Part shown: positions 8,730-17,161 of the stretch, one piece after another
Layout: each line of letters starts with the position of its first letter
How positions within the stretch are numbered: the first letter of the stretch is position 1
From: Anaerolineales bacterium
GTDB lineage: Bacteria > Chloroflexota > Anaerolineae > Anaerolineales > UBA11579
Assembly: GCA_019637675.1 (NCBI GenBank)
Contig: JAHBVE010000001.1
Coordinates: forward strand, 682,001-746,000
DNA: 64,000 nt
Direction of reading: 5' to 3'
Program-made: the position numbers and the translations under genes
The notes under the pieces: model-generated
Seen by the model: only the letters and a program-made list of their open reading frames with translations
Told to the model about the DNA's origin: nothing
Database searches by the model: none

Positions 8730-9167
8730 ATGCAACAAAAAAGCTATTATCCCAAACCGGGTGATGTTGAAGGGCAGTGGTACCTTGTGGACGCCACCGG
8801 CCAGAATTTGGGCCGCCTGGCTTCGCAAATTGCCACCATCTTGCTGGGCAAGCACCGCCCCGAGTACACCCCGGGCGTAGACCTGGGGGATGCGGTCATC
8901 GTGCTGAACTGCGGCCAGATCACGGTTACGGGCACCAAGATGACCGACAAGACCTATTACCGCTACAGCGGTTTCCAGAGCGGTCTCAAGGAGACCAGCC
9001 TGCGCCGCATGCTGGAGACTCACCCTGACCGCGTGATCCAGGAAGCGGTGTGGGGCATGCTGCCGCACAACAAGCTGGGCCGCCAGCTGATTAAGAAGCT
9101 GAAGATTTACGCCGGCAGTGAGCACCCGCACACCGCCCAGAAACCGCAGCCGCTGGCTGTGAAGTAA
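8730..9167 (+). CDS. rplM: 50S ribosomal protein L13
   Basis: A 145-residue L13, an early-assembly 23S rRNA-binding protein. Motifs WYLVDATGQNLGRLASQIATILLGKH, the DAVIVLNCGQITVTGTK block and VWGMLPHNKLGRQLIKKLKIYAG are canonical. A short leader with AAGGAAC/GAGGATTAGG precedes the ATG. It forms a pair with rpsI, 12 bp downstream. Confidence 0.98.
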   Translation: MQQKSYYPKPGDVEGQWYLVDATGQNLGRLASQIATILLGKHRPEYTPGVDLGDAVIVLNCGQITVTGTKMTDKTYYRYSGFQSGLKETSLRRMLETHPDRVIQEAVWGMLPHNKLGRQLIKKLKIYAGSEHPHTAQKPQPLAVK

Positions 9168-9179
9168 GGTAGGAGACTT

Positions 9180-9572
9180 ATGGCTGAACAATTTTACGAA
9201 GGCGTAGGCCGCCGCAAGACCAGCAGCGCCCGCGTGCGCGTAATGAGCGGCGCCGGGGCCTTCATGGTCAATGGCAAACCGCTGGAAGAATACTTCCCCC
9301 GCATTGGTGACGCCGCCCTGATCCAGGGCGTGCTGCAGGATGCCAGCGCCGGCGGCACGGTGGATGTGAGCGTGATCGTGCGCGGCGGTGGCCGCACCGG
9401 CCAGGCTGGCGCCGTACGCATGGGCCTGGCCCGTGCGCTGGTCAAGATGAACCCGGACTATCACCCGGCGATGGCCAAGAACATGCACCTGCGCCGCGAT
9501 GCGCGTGCCAAGGAACGCAAGAAACCCGGCCTCAAGCGCGCCCGCAAGGCTCCCACCTATACGAAGCGCTAA
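9180..9572 (+). CDS. rpsI: 30S ribosomal protein S9
   Basis: A 130-residue S9 whose basic C-terminal tail, ending YTKR, reaches the P-site tRNA anticodon. EGVGRRKTSSARVRV, the GGGRTGQAGAVRMGLARAL block and RDARAKERKKPGLKRARKAP are diagnostic. It is the last gene of the long ribosomal array and is followed at once by an intrinsic terminator. Confidence 0.98.
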   Translation: MAEQFYEGVGRRKTSSARVRVMSGAGAFMVNGKPLEEYFPRIGDAALIQGVLQDASAGGTVDVSVIVRGGGRTGQAGAVRMGLARALVKMNPDYHPAMAKNMHLRRDARAKERKKPGLKRARKAPTYTKR

Positions 9573-9592
9573 GGCTCTATCGGAGCACAATC

Positions 9593-9623
9593 AAAAAACC
9601 GCAGCGAAAGCTGCGGTTTTTTT
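9593..9623 (+). terminator. intrinsic terminator of the ribosomal operon
   Basis: CCGCAGC at 9599-9605, a GAAA tetraloop, and GCTGCGG at 9610-9616 are followed by seven T residues. The A-run before the stem pairs with the T-run, so the stem extends on both sides. This is a classic Rho-independent terminator 20 bp after the rpsI stop. Confidence 0.93.
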
Positions 9624-9633
9624 ATACGCCGTG

Positions 9634-9770
9634 CATCCCGAGCGTAGCGAGGGATACTCATAGGCATGTTCTGAAAATGGCGCGCTGCATGGAAGATATG
9701 CCAGCAAGGATTCCTCACTGTTCCGGCTCCGGCGGTCTGGTGTAGATGCTTATACCCGTTCGGAATGACA
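9634..9770. repeat. dispersed inverted repeat, 'cattccgag' type (diverged copy)
   Basis: The left end CATCCCGAGCGTAGCGAGG (9634-9652) and the right end CGGAATGACA (9761-9770) resemble the ends of the better-preserved copy at 27761-27861. The 100 bp between them has no recognisable gene. This fills the gap between rpsI and mazG. Confidence 0.5.
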
Positions 9771-9797
9771 TGGGGCGCGAAGGTGTATCATCTCCCC

Positions 9798-10868
9798 ATG
9801 ACCGATATCCCATCTCTGCTCGCCAAACAGCCCAATACCGCCACGGAGAATATCAGCCTCATCTACGCCCCCACGCTGGCCGGGCAGTACCATCCCACCT
9901 TTCCGCCGCACATGCCCGCCCTTGTTCACGGCATTGACTCCGCTGAGCTACTGGCCAAAGTACAAAGCCTGTTGGCGCTCGTCTATCCTGCGTCACACCC
10001 CATCCACCTGGGCAGCGAAGAGATTACATTAGCAGACCTTTCAGTCAAGCCGCCCAGCGACTATCCGGCCAGCCTCTACATCCCGCCCCTTGGCCCCAAC
10101 ACCTCGCTCGAGGAGTTCCAGGAGCTGATCGCCCACCTGCGCGCCCCGGATGGCTGCCCCTGGGACCGCGAACAGACCCACCAAAGCCTGCGCCGCAACC
10201 TGATCGAAGAGAGCTATGAGGTGGTCGACGCGCTGGATGCTAATGACCCAAGAGCCATGCAGGAGGAGTTCGGCGATCTGATGGTGCAGGTGGCCCTGCA
10301 CGCTCAGATCGCCAGCGAGGCCGGCGAGTTCCGCATGGCGGATGTGCTGCACGGCATCATCACCAAGCTGATTGCTCGCCACCCACACGTCTTCGGCGAC
10401 GTACAGTTGGGCGATGCCGAAGCGGTCATCGCCAACTGGGAGAATCTGAAAGCGGCCGAGCGCGAGCAGCAGGGTACCGAGAAAGGCTTGCTGGACGGTG
10501 TATCGGCGGCGTTGCCGGCCCTCAGCCAGGCCGAGGCCTACACGACCCGTGCGGCCCGGGTGGGCTTTGAGTGGCCGAATATTGAGGGCGTGCTGGGGGA
10601 TGTGGCCGAGGAGATCCAGGAATTCCGCGCCGAGTCGGCCGGCTCGGCCGAGCAGGAGGCCGAGTTCGGCGACATATTGTTCGCGCTGGTGAACCTCTCG
10701 CGTTGGCTCAAGATCGACGCTGAGGCGGCGCTACGGGCAGCCAACGCCCGCTTCCGCAAACGCTTCGCGTTTGTGGAAGCAGGGGCGCGGGCGCAAGCGC
10801 GCCTGCTCAGCGAGCTGAGCCTGGACGAGATGAACGCGCTGTGGGAGGCGAGCAAGGCTGGGGAGTAA
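9798..10868 (+). CDS. mazG: MazG-family nucleoside triphosphate pyrophosphohydrolase
   Basis: A 356-residue protein. From about residue 105 it is a MazG double domain that hydrolyses (d)NTPs to (d)NMPs and PPi. It shows LRAPDGCPWDREQTHQSL, the metal-binding EESYEVVDAL and EEFGDLMVQVALHA pair, and in the second domain AEEIQEFRAE with EAEFGDILFALVN. The first 100 residues are not MazG. They look like the tail of a tetrapyrrole-methylase domain (LLALVYPASHPIHLG ... ASLYIPPL) as found in YabN-type fusions, but without its N-terminal SAM site. The ATG at 9798 is chosen; an in-frame ATG at 9765 exists. Confidence 0.93.
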   Translation: MTDIPSLLAKQPNTATENISLIYAPTLAGQYHPTFPPHMPALVHGIDSAELLAKVQSLLALVYPASHPIHLGSEEITLADLSVKPPSDYPASLYIPPLGPNTSLEEFQELIAHLRAPDGCPWDREQTHQSLRRNLIEESYEVVDALDANDPRAMQEEFGDLMVQVALHAQIASEAGEFRMADVLHGIITKLIARHPHVFGDVQLGDAEAVIANWENLKAAEREQQGTEKGLLDGVSAALPALSQAEAYTTRAARVGFEWPNIEGVLGDVAEEIQEFRAESAGSAEQEAEFGDILFALVNLSRWLKIDAEAALRAANARFRKRFAFVEAGARAQARLLSELSLDEMNALWEASKAGE

Positions 10869-10898
10869 TGCTTCGCTGCTGCCCAGGCAAGCCCGCCT

Positions 10899-10993
10899 GT
10901 CATTGCGAGGACGTGAGGCGGCGTAGCCGCTGAACGACGAAGCAATCCCCAGGAGTGTCTGCTTGGGGATTGCTTCGCTTCGCTCGCAATGAC
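10899..10993. repeat. dispersed inverted repeat, 'cattgcgag' type (full copy)
   Basis: The ends GTCATTGCGAG (10899-10909) and CTCGCAATGAC (10983-10993) are perfectly inverted. Internal arms GAAGCAATCCCCA and TTGGGGATTGCTTC also pair, giving a long imperfect cruciform of 95 bp with no coding capacity. It lies between mazG and the convergent UvrA-like gene. Related copies are at 27486-27555 and 27638-27749. Confidence 0.75.
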
Positions 10994-11034
10994 GGCAGCG
11001 GCCTTCCTGCTCGCTGCTCACTGCTCACTGATTT

Positions 11035-13266
11035 CTAAATATACTTACTCGTGATCGAGCCCTTGGCCTTCTTCAACTCGGCGGGCGTGCCCTCGAACAG
11101 CACCTGGCCGCCGCGGCTGCCGCCCTCGGGACCCATGTCAATGATCCAGTCAGCGTTGCGCACCACATCCATGTTGTGCTCGATCACGATCACCGTGTTG
11201 CCGCCGTCCACCAGGCGGTTGATGATCTCCAGCAGGTGAGCCGTGTCCGACATGTGCAGGCCGGTGGTCGGCTCGTCCATCACGTACAGGCTGCCTTCCT
11301 TGTGCAGCTCGCTGGCCAGCTTAATGCGCTGGCACTCGCCGCCCGATAGCGTGTTGAGCGGCTGGCCCAGTTTGAGGTACGTCAGGCCAACATCGCTCAT
11401 CGCCTGCAGGCGGCGCGTGATCTCAGGCTGGGTGAAGTGCGTCAGCGCCTGCTGCACAGTCATCTCCAGCACATCCGCGATCGATTTGCCGTCCAGTTTG
11501 TAGGCCAGCACCTCATCCTTGAAGCGCTTGCCGTTGCAGATCTCGCAGGGCGACTTGACCACATCGAAGAACGACAGATCGGTATACACCACGCCCAGGC
11601 CCTGGCAGTTCTCGCAGGCACCCTTGGAATTGAAGCTGAACAGGCCAGCATTCACCTTGTTGGCGGTGGCGAACGCCTTGCGGATATCGTCCATGATGCC
11701 GGTGTAGGTGGCCGGGTTGGAGCGCGAATTGGCGCCGACGGCCGACTGGTCGATCACGATGGCCTCGGGGTAGGCCTCGACGAAAGCCTGGTTGATGAGC
11801 GAGCTCTTGCCGGAGCCGGCCACGCCGGTCACCACGGTGAACACGCCGGTGGGGATGTTGACGCTGACCTTCTTGAGGTTATTGACATTCACATTGCTCA
11901 GCTTGAAGTGCTTCTTGGCCGTGCGGAACTCTTTCTTGATGGGTAACTTTTGGGTCAAGTGACTGCCGGTTAACGTATTGGCCTTCAGCAGGCCTGCATA
12001 GCTGCCCTGGTACACGATCTCGCCGCCCTGGCTGCCAGCCTTCGGCCCCACATCGATAATGTGGTCGGCGATCTCGATCACATCCGGGTCGTGCTCGACC
12101 ACCAGCACCGTGTTGCCCTTGTCGCGCAGCTTTTGCAGCATCTCATTCAGGCGATGCACATCCCGCGGGTGCAGGCCGATGCTGGGTTCGTCGAAGACGA
12201 ACATCACATCCACCAGGCTGCTGCTCAGGTGCTTCACCATCTTTATGCGCTGCGACTCGCCGCCCGAGAGCGTGTCAGTCTCGCGGCTCAGGGTCAGGTA
12301 CTGCAGGCCAATATCCACCACATGCTGCAGGCGCTCGACCAGGCTCTGCACGATCGGCTTGGCCACCGGGTCCTTGATGCCCTTGAGCACGGTGATGAGT
12401 TCGCCCACTTCCATGGCGGCCATATCGGCAATGTTGTAGCCCTCGATCTTGCAGCCCAGCACAGCTTTGTTGAGGCGGGCGCCCTTACACTCGGGGCAGG
12501 GGCCTTCTTCCAAATACGGCGCCACTTGCTTCTGCGTCCGCTCGGAGAGCGCCTTCAGGTCGCGCTTGATGTAGGAGTTGGAGAACTTGAGGATGATGCC
12601 TTCGTAGGTGGCCTTGAAGGCGCCCATACTGACCTTGCGGCCTGAGCCGTACAGCAGCAGCTCGAGCTCGTCCTTGGTGTACTTGGAGAGCTTCTTGTCA
12701 TTGTCGAAGAAGCCACTGGTCTGGTACAGGCCGACCCAGCTGCCGAAACCCGGCACGCGGATCGGGCTTTCGTTCAGCGACTTGCTCATGTCGAGGATCT
12801 TGTTGATCGCCGGCTGCAGCTTGCGGCCGAAGCCGTTGCACTCCGGGCACATGCCGGCCGGGTCGTTGAACGAGAAGGCGTTGGAGTAGCCCACGAACGG
12901 CTTGCCGACCCGCGAGAACAGCAGACGCAGCGCGGTGTAAATATCGGTGATCGTGCCCATGGTGGAGTGCGAACCGCCGCCCAGGCGCTTCTGGTCTACC
13001 ACGATCGCCATGCTCAGATTCTCGATCGAGTCCGCATCCGGCTGCGAATAGCGCGGCAGGAAGTTGCGCACGAACATGCTGAAGGTTTCGTACAGCTGGC
13101 GCTGCGCCTCGGTGGCCAGCGTATCGAACACGATGGAGGATTTGCCCGAGCCGGAGACCCCGGTGAAGATGGTGATCTGGTCCTTGGGGATGCGGACGTC
13201 AATGTCCTTCAGGTTGTTTTCGCGCGCACCGCGGATCTGGATAAAGTCTTGTCTGGCTTCGGGCAT
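11035..13266 (-). CDS. short UvrA-like ABC ATPase lacking the UvrB-binding domain
   Basis: A 743-residue UvrA-family protein (canonical UvrA is about 940). It has two ABC modules, with Walker [10 protein letters not shown] near residue 36 and GVAGSGKSS in the second half, two LSGGE signatures, and paired zinc-binding Cys motifs (CPEC/CPEC and CENC/CEIC). After FSRVGKP it passes straight to [18 protein letters not shown], skipping about 120 residues that form the UvrB-binding domain in UvrA. Such short forms (UvrA2/DrrC-like) are linked to damage or drug tolerance and are not expected to replace UvrA in UvrABC. The gene is single, convergent with mazG. Confidence 0.9.
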   Translation of the reverse strand: MPEARQDFIQIRGARENNLKDIDVRIPKDQITIFTGVSGSGKSSIVFDTLATEAQRQLYETFSMFVRNFLPRYSQPDADSIENLSMAIVVDQKRLGGGSHSTMGTITDIYTALRLLFSRVGKPFVGYSNAFSFNDPAGMCPECNGFGRKLQPAINKILDMSKSLNESPIRVPGFGSWVGLYQTSGFFDNDKKLSKYTKDELELLLYGSGRKVSMGAFKATYEGIILKFSNSYIKRDLKALSERTQKQVAPYLEEGPCPECKGARLNKAVLGCKIEGYNIADMAAMEVGELITVLKGIKDPVAKPIVQSLVERLQHVVDIGLQYLTLSRETDTLSGGESQRIKMVKHLSSSLVDVMFVFDEPSIGLHPRDVHRLNEMLQKLRDKGNTVLVVEHDPDVIEIADHIIDVGPKAGSQGGEIVYQGSYAGLLKANTLTGSHLTQKLPIKKEFRTAKKHFKLSNVNVNNLKKVSVNIPTGVFTVVTGVAGSGKSSLINQAFVEAYPEAIVIDQSAVGANSRSNPATYTGIMDDIRKAFATANKVNAGLFSFNSKGACENCQGLGVVYTDLSFFDVVKSPCEICNGKRFKDEVLAYKLDGKSIADVLEMTVQQALTHFTQPEITRRLQAMSDVGLTYLKLGQPLNTLSGGECQRIKLASELHKEGSLYVMDEPTTGLHMSDTAHLLEIINRLVDGGNTVIVIEHNMDVVRNADWIIDMGPEGGSRGGQVLFEGTPAELKKAKGSITSKYI

Positions 13267-13338
13267 GGTTCCTCTTGATTTTTGGGTCTGGACAGGGGGA
13301 GAAGTTTACCCGCTTTGTTGGGGAGGGCGACCCCGGAT

Positions 13339-13372
13339 CCCTTGACAGCCAGCGTGGGCTGGCTGTCAAGGG
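13339..13372 (-). terminator. 15-bp perfect hairpin between the DUF1801 gene and the UvrA-like gene
   Basis: CCCTTGACAGCCAGC at 13339-13353 pairs perfectly with its complement at 13358-13372 around a 4-nt loop. It touches the stop codon of the minus-strand DUF1801 gene at 13373, so it probably ends or stabilises that transcript. No T-run follows on either strand. Confidence 0.55.
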
Positions 13373-13882
13373 CTATTTGCTGGTCTTGACTGAATTCAGG
13401 CGCATGCCGCCTTGCACCAGCGCGGTGAGGGCGGCTTTGTCTATGCTGCCATCCTCTGGGAAGTCAATGGTGCGCACGGAGCTGCTGTCCAGGCGGGCAT
13501 TGAACAGCTTTTTGGGGTCTTTCAGTTGCTTGCCCTTGTGGAAGTTGATACGCACGGAAGTCTTGAGCACATCCGCATGGCACACGATGCCATTGTGCGA
13601 CCACACGATCACACCTTCAGGCTTGGAGGGCATCTTCCATTTGACCTCTTCCAGCAGGGCCGGGTCGGCCTTGCTGATAATGGCGCGCAGCTCGGTTAGC
13701 TTCTTGCCCTTCCAGCCTTCGGCCTTTTTGATGATGGCGTTGATCTCGCTGGCGCTGGCCTTGACGCCGGCTGCCGGCGCTTTCGCCTTCGCCGCCGGCC
13801 TCTTTGCCTTCGCCACCAGCTTGCGGGCGGCTGGCTTTTTCGCCGCCGGTTTTCTGGTGGCTGCCTTTTTCTTGGCTGGCAT
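13373..13882 (-). CDS. DUF1801-type protein with a histone-H1-like Lys/Ala tail
   Basis: A 169-residue protein. Residues 1-50 are almost wholly Lys, Ala, Pro and Arg in AAKKPAARK-like repeats, resembling histone H1 tails. The rest (ELRAIISKADPALLEEVKWKMP ... VCHADVLKTSVRINFHKG) is a DUF1801/YdhG-like fold, whose members are often labelled iron chaperone without firm evidence. The start ATG at 13882 (MPAKKKAATRKP) matches the start of its neighbour. It lies 2 bp after the next minus-strand gene, so the two form an operon. Confidence 0.75.
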   Translation of the reverse strand: MPAKKKAATRKPAAKKPAARKLVAKAKRPAAKAKAPAAGVKASASEINAIIKKAEGWKGKKLTELRAIISKADPALLEEVKWKMPSKPEGVIVWSHNGIVCHADVLKTSVRINFHKGKQLKDPKKLFNARLDSSSVRTIDFPEDGSIDKAALTALVQGGMRLNSVKTSK

Positions 13883-13884
13883 TT

Positions 13885-14337
13885 TTAGCCTAGCGCTTTC
13901 TTGATCAGCTTGGCGATTTTGGCTTCCTCGGTCGGTGTGATCTTGGTCAGCGCGAAGGCGTTGGCCCACAGGTTGCCGTCATCCAGCTTGGCCAGATCGC
14001 TGAAGCCCAGGGTGGCATAGCGCGTGCCGAATTTTTCGGCCGGCTGGAAGAAGAAAATGTTCTTGCCGTCCCTATTGGCGTAGCCGGGCATGCCGTACCA
14101 GGTCTTAGGCAGAATGTCCGGAGCGATCTTCATAATGATCTCGTGCAGGCGTTTGGCCATGGCACGGTCGCTGGCGGGCAGCTTGTCAATGGCGGCCAAT
14201 AGGTCCTTCTCGCTCTTGGCTTTGTCGTTGCCGTACTTCTCTTGCGCTTTCAGTTCGCGGGCGCGTTCTTTCATCGCGGCCATTTCTTCCGCGGTGAAGC
14301 CGCTGGTGTTCTTAGTGGTCTTCTTCTTGGCGGGCAT
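13885..14337 (-). CDS. DUF1801-like (YdhG-type) protein
   Basis: A 150-residue protein beginning MPAKKKTTKNTSGFTAEEMAAMKERARELK. Motifs LPASDRAMAKRLHEIIMKIAPDILPKTWYGMPGYA and FFQPAEKFGTRYATLGFSD match a widespread bacterial family in the DUF1801 clan. The function is unknown. The shared MPAKKK start with the next gene suggests a paired or duplicated origin. An ATTTGTGCCTCC ribosome binding region precedes it on the minus strand. Confidence 0.75.
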   Translation of the reverse strand: MPAKKKTTKNTSGFTAEEMAAMKERARELKAQEKYGNDKAKSEKDLLAAIDKLPASDRAMAKRLHEIIMKIAPDILPKTWYGMPGYANRDGKNIFFFQPAEKFGTRYATLGFSDLAKLDDGNLWANAFALTKITPTEEAKIAKLIKKALG

Positions 14338-14359
14338 TTGTGCCTCCTTGTCGAGTAAG

Positions 14360-14394
14360 CTGCCTGGCCTGGGCCATTGGCCCAGGCCAGGCAG
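14360..14394 (-). terminator. 16-bp perfect hairpin between the AHSA1 and DUF1801 genes
   Basis: CTGCCTGGCCTGGGCC at 14360-14375 and its exact complement at 14379-14394 are separated by only 3 nt. It lies between two minus-strand genes, after the AHSA1-type gene. It has no T-tract but its GC-rich stem could end transcription or block 3' exonucleases. Confidence 0.55.
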
Positions 14395-14430
14395 CGTGGT
14401 GATAGTAGAAACGGGGTGCGCTGTGCGCGG

Positions 14431-14877
14431 TTACTTGGCCAGGTAGTCGGCCAGGGTTTCCAGCGCCTGCTTGGCGCCGCCCACGGCGCCGTAGCTTGCG
14501 GCCTCCTGGTAGGCTTCGGCGCTGGCGAAAACCAGGTGCAGGGTCACTTTGGTCTTGCCGCCCTCGTCTTCAAAGGAGACGTTGGTGCGCACCGGGTCGC
14601 CGGCGTACTCGCCTTCGTTGCCATAGTCGTACACCAGGCGGGCGGGCTTGTCGATCTCGATGAAGGTGATCTTGAAACCGTAGCTCTCACCATCCGGCGT
14701 GGCGGTGCTGTAGCGCCACACGCCGCCGGGCTTGGCGTCCCACTCCTGCGTGGTGGAGCCGGGTGGCAGCCACCATTGCTCGGCGTGCTCCTTCTCAGTG
14801 AAGGCGGCGAAGACGGTCTCGCGTGGGGCGTCGAACACACGGGTTGCGATGATCTCGCGGTCTGCAGTATTGCTCAT
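14431..14877 (-). CDS. SRPBCC/AHSA1-family protein
   Basis: A 148-residue helix-grip protein of the AHSA1 (activator of Hsp90 ATPase-like) group. It shows REIIATRVFDAPRETVFAAFTEKEHAEQWWLPPG at the start and the alternating strands of a START-like cavity. Such proteins bind small hydrophobic ligands. It overlaps the ArsR gene by 1 bp (TAATG), the common ArsR-AHSA1 arrangement, in which the regulator controls its own pair. The ligand is unknown. Confidence 0.88.
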   Translation of the reverse strand: MSNTADREIIATRVFDAPRETVFAAFTEKEHAEQWWLPPGSTTQEWDAKPGGVWRYSTATPDGESYGFKITFIEIDKPARLVYDYGNEGEYAGDPVRTNVSFEDEGGKTKVTLHLVFASAEAYQEAASYGAVGGAKQALETLADYLAK

Positions 14878-15218
14878 TACGAATCTCCTTTTTGTATCTT
14901 GCGTAGATAGTCTTGCAGGCGGTCAAAATTGGCTTCCCAATGCTGGCGATAATCTTCCAGCCAGGCGGAGACATCCCGCAGCGGGGCGGCCTGCAGCTGG
15001 GCAGGCCGCCACTGCGCCTCACGCCCCCGTTGAATGAGGCCCGCCCGCTCAAGCACCTTGAGGTGCTTGGAGATGGTGGGCATGCTCAGCGTGAAAGGCT
15101 GGGCCAGCTCTTTGACGGTGGCGGGGCCTTGCGCAAGGCGCGCCAGCATGGCCCGGCGGGTGGGGTCTGCCAGGGCGGCAAAGGTAAGGCTGAGGGAATC
15201 GGTATCGGTGGGAAGCAT
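14877..15218 (-). CDS. ArsR-family winged-helix repressor
   Basis: A 113-residue regulator. FAALADPTRRAMLARLAQGPATVKELAQPFTLSMPTISKHLKVLERAGLI is the ArsR helix-turn-helix and wing. No metal-binding ELCVCDL Cys motif is present, so it is probably not a metal sensor. It belongs to the SdpR-like group that pairs with AHSA1 proteins. A perfect 16-bp palindrome just before its start is the likely operator. Confidence 0.9.
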   Translation of the reverse strand: MLPTDTDSLSLTFAALADPTRRAMLARLAQGPATVKELAQPFTLSMPTISKHLKVLERAGLIQRGREAQWRPAQLQAAPLRDVSAWLEDYRQHWEANFDRLQDYLRKIQKGDS

Positions 15219-15220
15219 AC

Positions 15221-15265
15221 TTAGCTAATTAGCTAAATGGTAAAGTATGCAGAGCAAATTGTCAA
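15221..15265 (-). promoter_or_regulatory. promoter and 16-bp palindromic operator of the arsR-AHSA1 operon
   Basis: On the minus strand a perfect TTGACA (15260-15265) and TACCAT (15237-15242) are separated by 17 bp. Directly after the -10 lies the perfect palindrome TTAGCTAATTAGCTAA (15221-15236), covering the expected transcription start. The ATG of arsR is 2 bp beyond the palindrome, so the mRNA leader would be only about 10 nt with no Shine-Dalgarno sequence. Confidence 0.8.
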
Positions 15266-15315
15266 GGCCAAAGAGAATGTAAGTGATATGCCTGCCCATC
15301 CGCTATAGTTGAACT

Positions 15316-15909
15316 ATGAAACGGGGAAAGGTACTGCTCTTGTTGAGCGCACTGCTTGCCGCCAGCCTGGCAGCCTGTGCGCAGGCGCCCGCCGCTGAGC
15401 CGCAAGCGCGCATTCTGTATTTTACGCATCGCACGGATGCCGAGCCCAGCTTGCTGGCGCCCGGCCACCTGCGCCAGACCCTGGGCGCCCAAGCCGTGGG
15501 CGAGTGGGGCGATCTGATGGTGCTGCACCGCGCCCAGCCGGCCGAAGCGATCATCATCGATGGCGCCGCAGTGGCGCAGGCCAACCTTGATGACCTGGCG
15601 GCTTTGTACCGCCAATGTGTCGTGCTGGCCTTCTTCAACCTCTATTCGCCCGAGGTGGCGCGCCTGGTGGATGACCCCAGCGTGCGCGCAGGCGGTTGGA
15701 TGGATGGCAGCGAGCCATACCCGAGTGACTTTTACATAATGGTGCAGCGCGAGGCTCGCACGGATGAGGAAACCTGCGCGGCCGATGCGCTGCCGAGTGA
15801 ACTGAGCGGCCTGGGCAAGAGCCGCAGCCAGTACTCGTTGGCAAGCGATGCGGATTTTGAAGTGTTTACCGGCGTGTTGAACACACGGCTTTCCGACCCG
15901 CAACCTTAG
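15316..15909 (+). CDS. putative lipoprotein of unknown function
   Basis: A 197-residue protein with a lipoprotein signal: MKRG, a hydrophobic stretch and the lipobox LAAC with Cys at residue 21. The mature part has no motif I recognise; it contains two later Cys residues (YRQCVVL and EETCAAD) and a predicted alpha/beta pattern (AEAIIIDGAAVAQANLDDLAALY). It is likely anchored outside the cytoplasmic membrane. A TATAGT -10-like box is at 15304-15309. It is convergent with the LRR gene, with stops 1 bp apart. Confidence 0.75.
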   Translation: MKRGKVLLLLSALLAASLAACAQAPAAEPQARILYFTHRTDAEPSLLAPGHLRQTLGAQAVGEWGDLMVLHRAQPAEAIIIDGAAVAQANLDDLAALYRQCVVLAFFNLYSPEVARLVDDPSVRAGGWMDGSEPYPSDFYIMVQREARTDEETCAADALPSELSGLGKSRSQYSLASDADFEVFTGVLNTRLSDPQP

Positions 15910-15910
15910 A

Positions 15911-16720
15911 CTATACGTACACCAGGCAATCCGCCAATACCGGCGCGGCTTCGAACTGGTTCCAGCGCAGATCCAGCTTGCGCAGATTCTTGAGCGCGGA
16001 CAGGCTGGCTGGCAACTCGCTGAGCTGGTTGTTGCGCAGATCCAGATAGTAAAGCTCCGCCAGATCCCCGATCGCTTCCGGTAGGCTGGCCAGCCTATTG
16101 CTGCGGGCATGCAGCTCGCGCAGTTGGGCCAGCTTGCCGACTGCATCTGGCAGTTGGCCGATGCGATTGTTGTAGATGCGCAGCTCTTGAAGCGCGCCCA
16201 GCTCGCACACGGCCTCTGGCAGTTCGTCGAACTGGTTGTCGGTCATGCTTAAATAGGCGAGGCTGTGCATATGCCTGAGTTCATCCGGCACGCTGTTGAG
16301 CTTGTTGTCGCTGATATATAGGAATTTCAACGCATGCAACTGGCCGAGTTCAGCCGGCAGGCTGCTGAGCTGGTTGTGGGCAATGTCCAGCACTTCGAGC
16401 TTGCCTAATTGCCCCAACGCAGCCGGCAGGCTGCGGGCCGGCGTGCCGAAGAAGAACAGCTGGCGCAGCTCCCGCAGCTGGCCCATGGCGGCGGGCAGCT
16501 GGTCGAGCCGGTCTTCGCCCAGTGAAAGCGTCTCCAAGTCGCCAAGCTCCCACAGCTCGGCCGGCACTTGCTGCCAGCCGCAGCCGCGCAGCGAGAGGGC
16601 GGTGATGCGCTCGCCGTCCTGGCAGTAGGCGATCTTGTGCGTGTGCAACTGGCTGCGCGGCACGCGCGGGATGGGCTGGCTGAGCTTCCGCTCTAACTGC
16701 TGCAATAAGTTTGCTGGCAT
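15911..16720 (-). CDS. leucine-rich-repeat protein
   Basis: A 269-residue protein made mostly of about nine LRR units of 23 residues (LxxLxxLxLxxNxLxxLPxxLGxL), for example LEVLDIAHNQLSSLPAELGQL. No signal peptide or membrane segment is seen, so it is probably a cytoplasmic binding scaffold. The first 55 residues are a non-repeat cap. It lies 18 bp after the HD-domain gene on the same strand and may belong to the tryptophanase operon. Confidence 0.85.
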   Translation of the reverse strand: MPANLLQQLERKLSQPIPRVPRSQLHTHKIAYCQDGERITALSLRGCGWQQVPAELWELGDLETLSLGEDRLDQLPAAMGQLRELRQLFFFGTPARSLPAALGQLGKLEVLDIAHNQLSSLPAELGQLHALKFLYISDNKLNSVPDELRHMHSLAYLSMTDNQFDELPEAVCELGALQELRIYNNRIGQLPDAVGKLAQLRELHARSNRLASLPEAIGDLAELYYLDLRNNQLSELPASLSALKNLRKLDLRWNQFEAAPVLADCLVYV

Positions 16721-16738
16721 GTTTTGTATGTGTAGTAG

Positions 16739-17161
16739 TTAGTCTGTCTGGAGTGCGTTCCAGGCTGCGTGGTACTTTTGCAGTTTTTCCAATGACCCAG
16801 GCGTGATCTCTTTCAGGCGAAGGATGTTGGCGTTGTCTTCAAGATCAGCCAGTTTGACCCTGCGGGCAAGCGGCACTCGCTTGATAGCGGCTATGTAGTC
16901 CTCGTAACTCTGCTCATTCAGGTGGGTCAGGGCTTCCAGCGCTTCAAGGATCGGCTCGGCAAAGCCCAGCTTCTTCAGATCAGCCAGCGTGGTGTCTGAA
17001 TCCTCTACTACATCATGCAGAACGGCTACGATCATCTCTTCAGCCGTTTGCATACGCAGCATGAGACGCAGCGGATGCAGGATATATGGCGCGCCGGCCT
17101 TGTCTACCTGCTGCCTGTGTGCGGCGAGCGCCAATCCAATAGCTGTGTTGAGATCAGCCAT
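16739..17161 (-). CDS. HD-domain (RelA/SpoT hydrolase-like) small protein
   Basis: A 140-residue protein with only the HD phosphohydrolase domain of the SpoT type: HRQQVDKAGAPYILHPLRL, then VAVLHDVVEDSDTT, and later LARRVKLADLEDNANI. This is the MESH1-like pattern (a stand-alone (p)ppGpp or related hydrolase), but the substrate cannot be told from sequence. There is no synthetase, TGS or ACT domain. The ATG at 17161 overlaps the end of the DUF1684 gene by 8 bp, so the two are coupled. Confidence 0.82.
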   Translation of the reverse strand: MADLNTAIGLALAAHRQQVDKAGAPYILHPLRLMLRMQTAEEMIVAVLHDVVEDSDTTLADLKKLGFAEPILEALEALTHLNEQSYEDYIAAIKRVPLARRVKLADLEDNANILRLKEITPGSLEKLQKYHAAWNALQTD

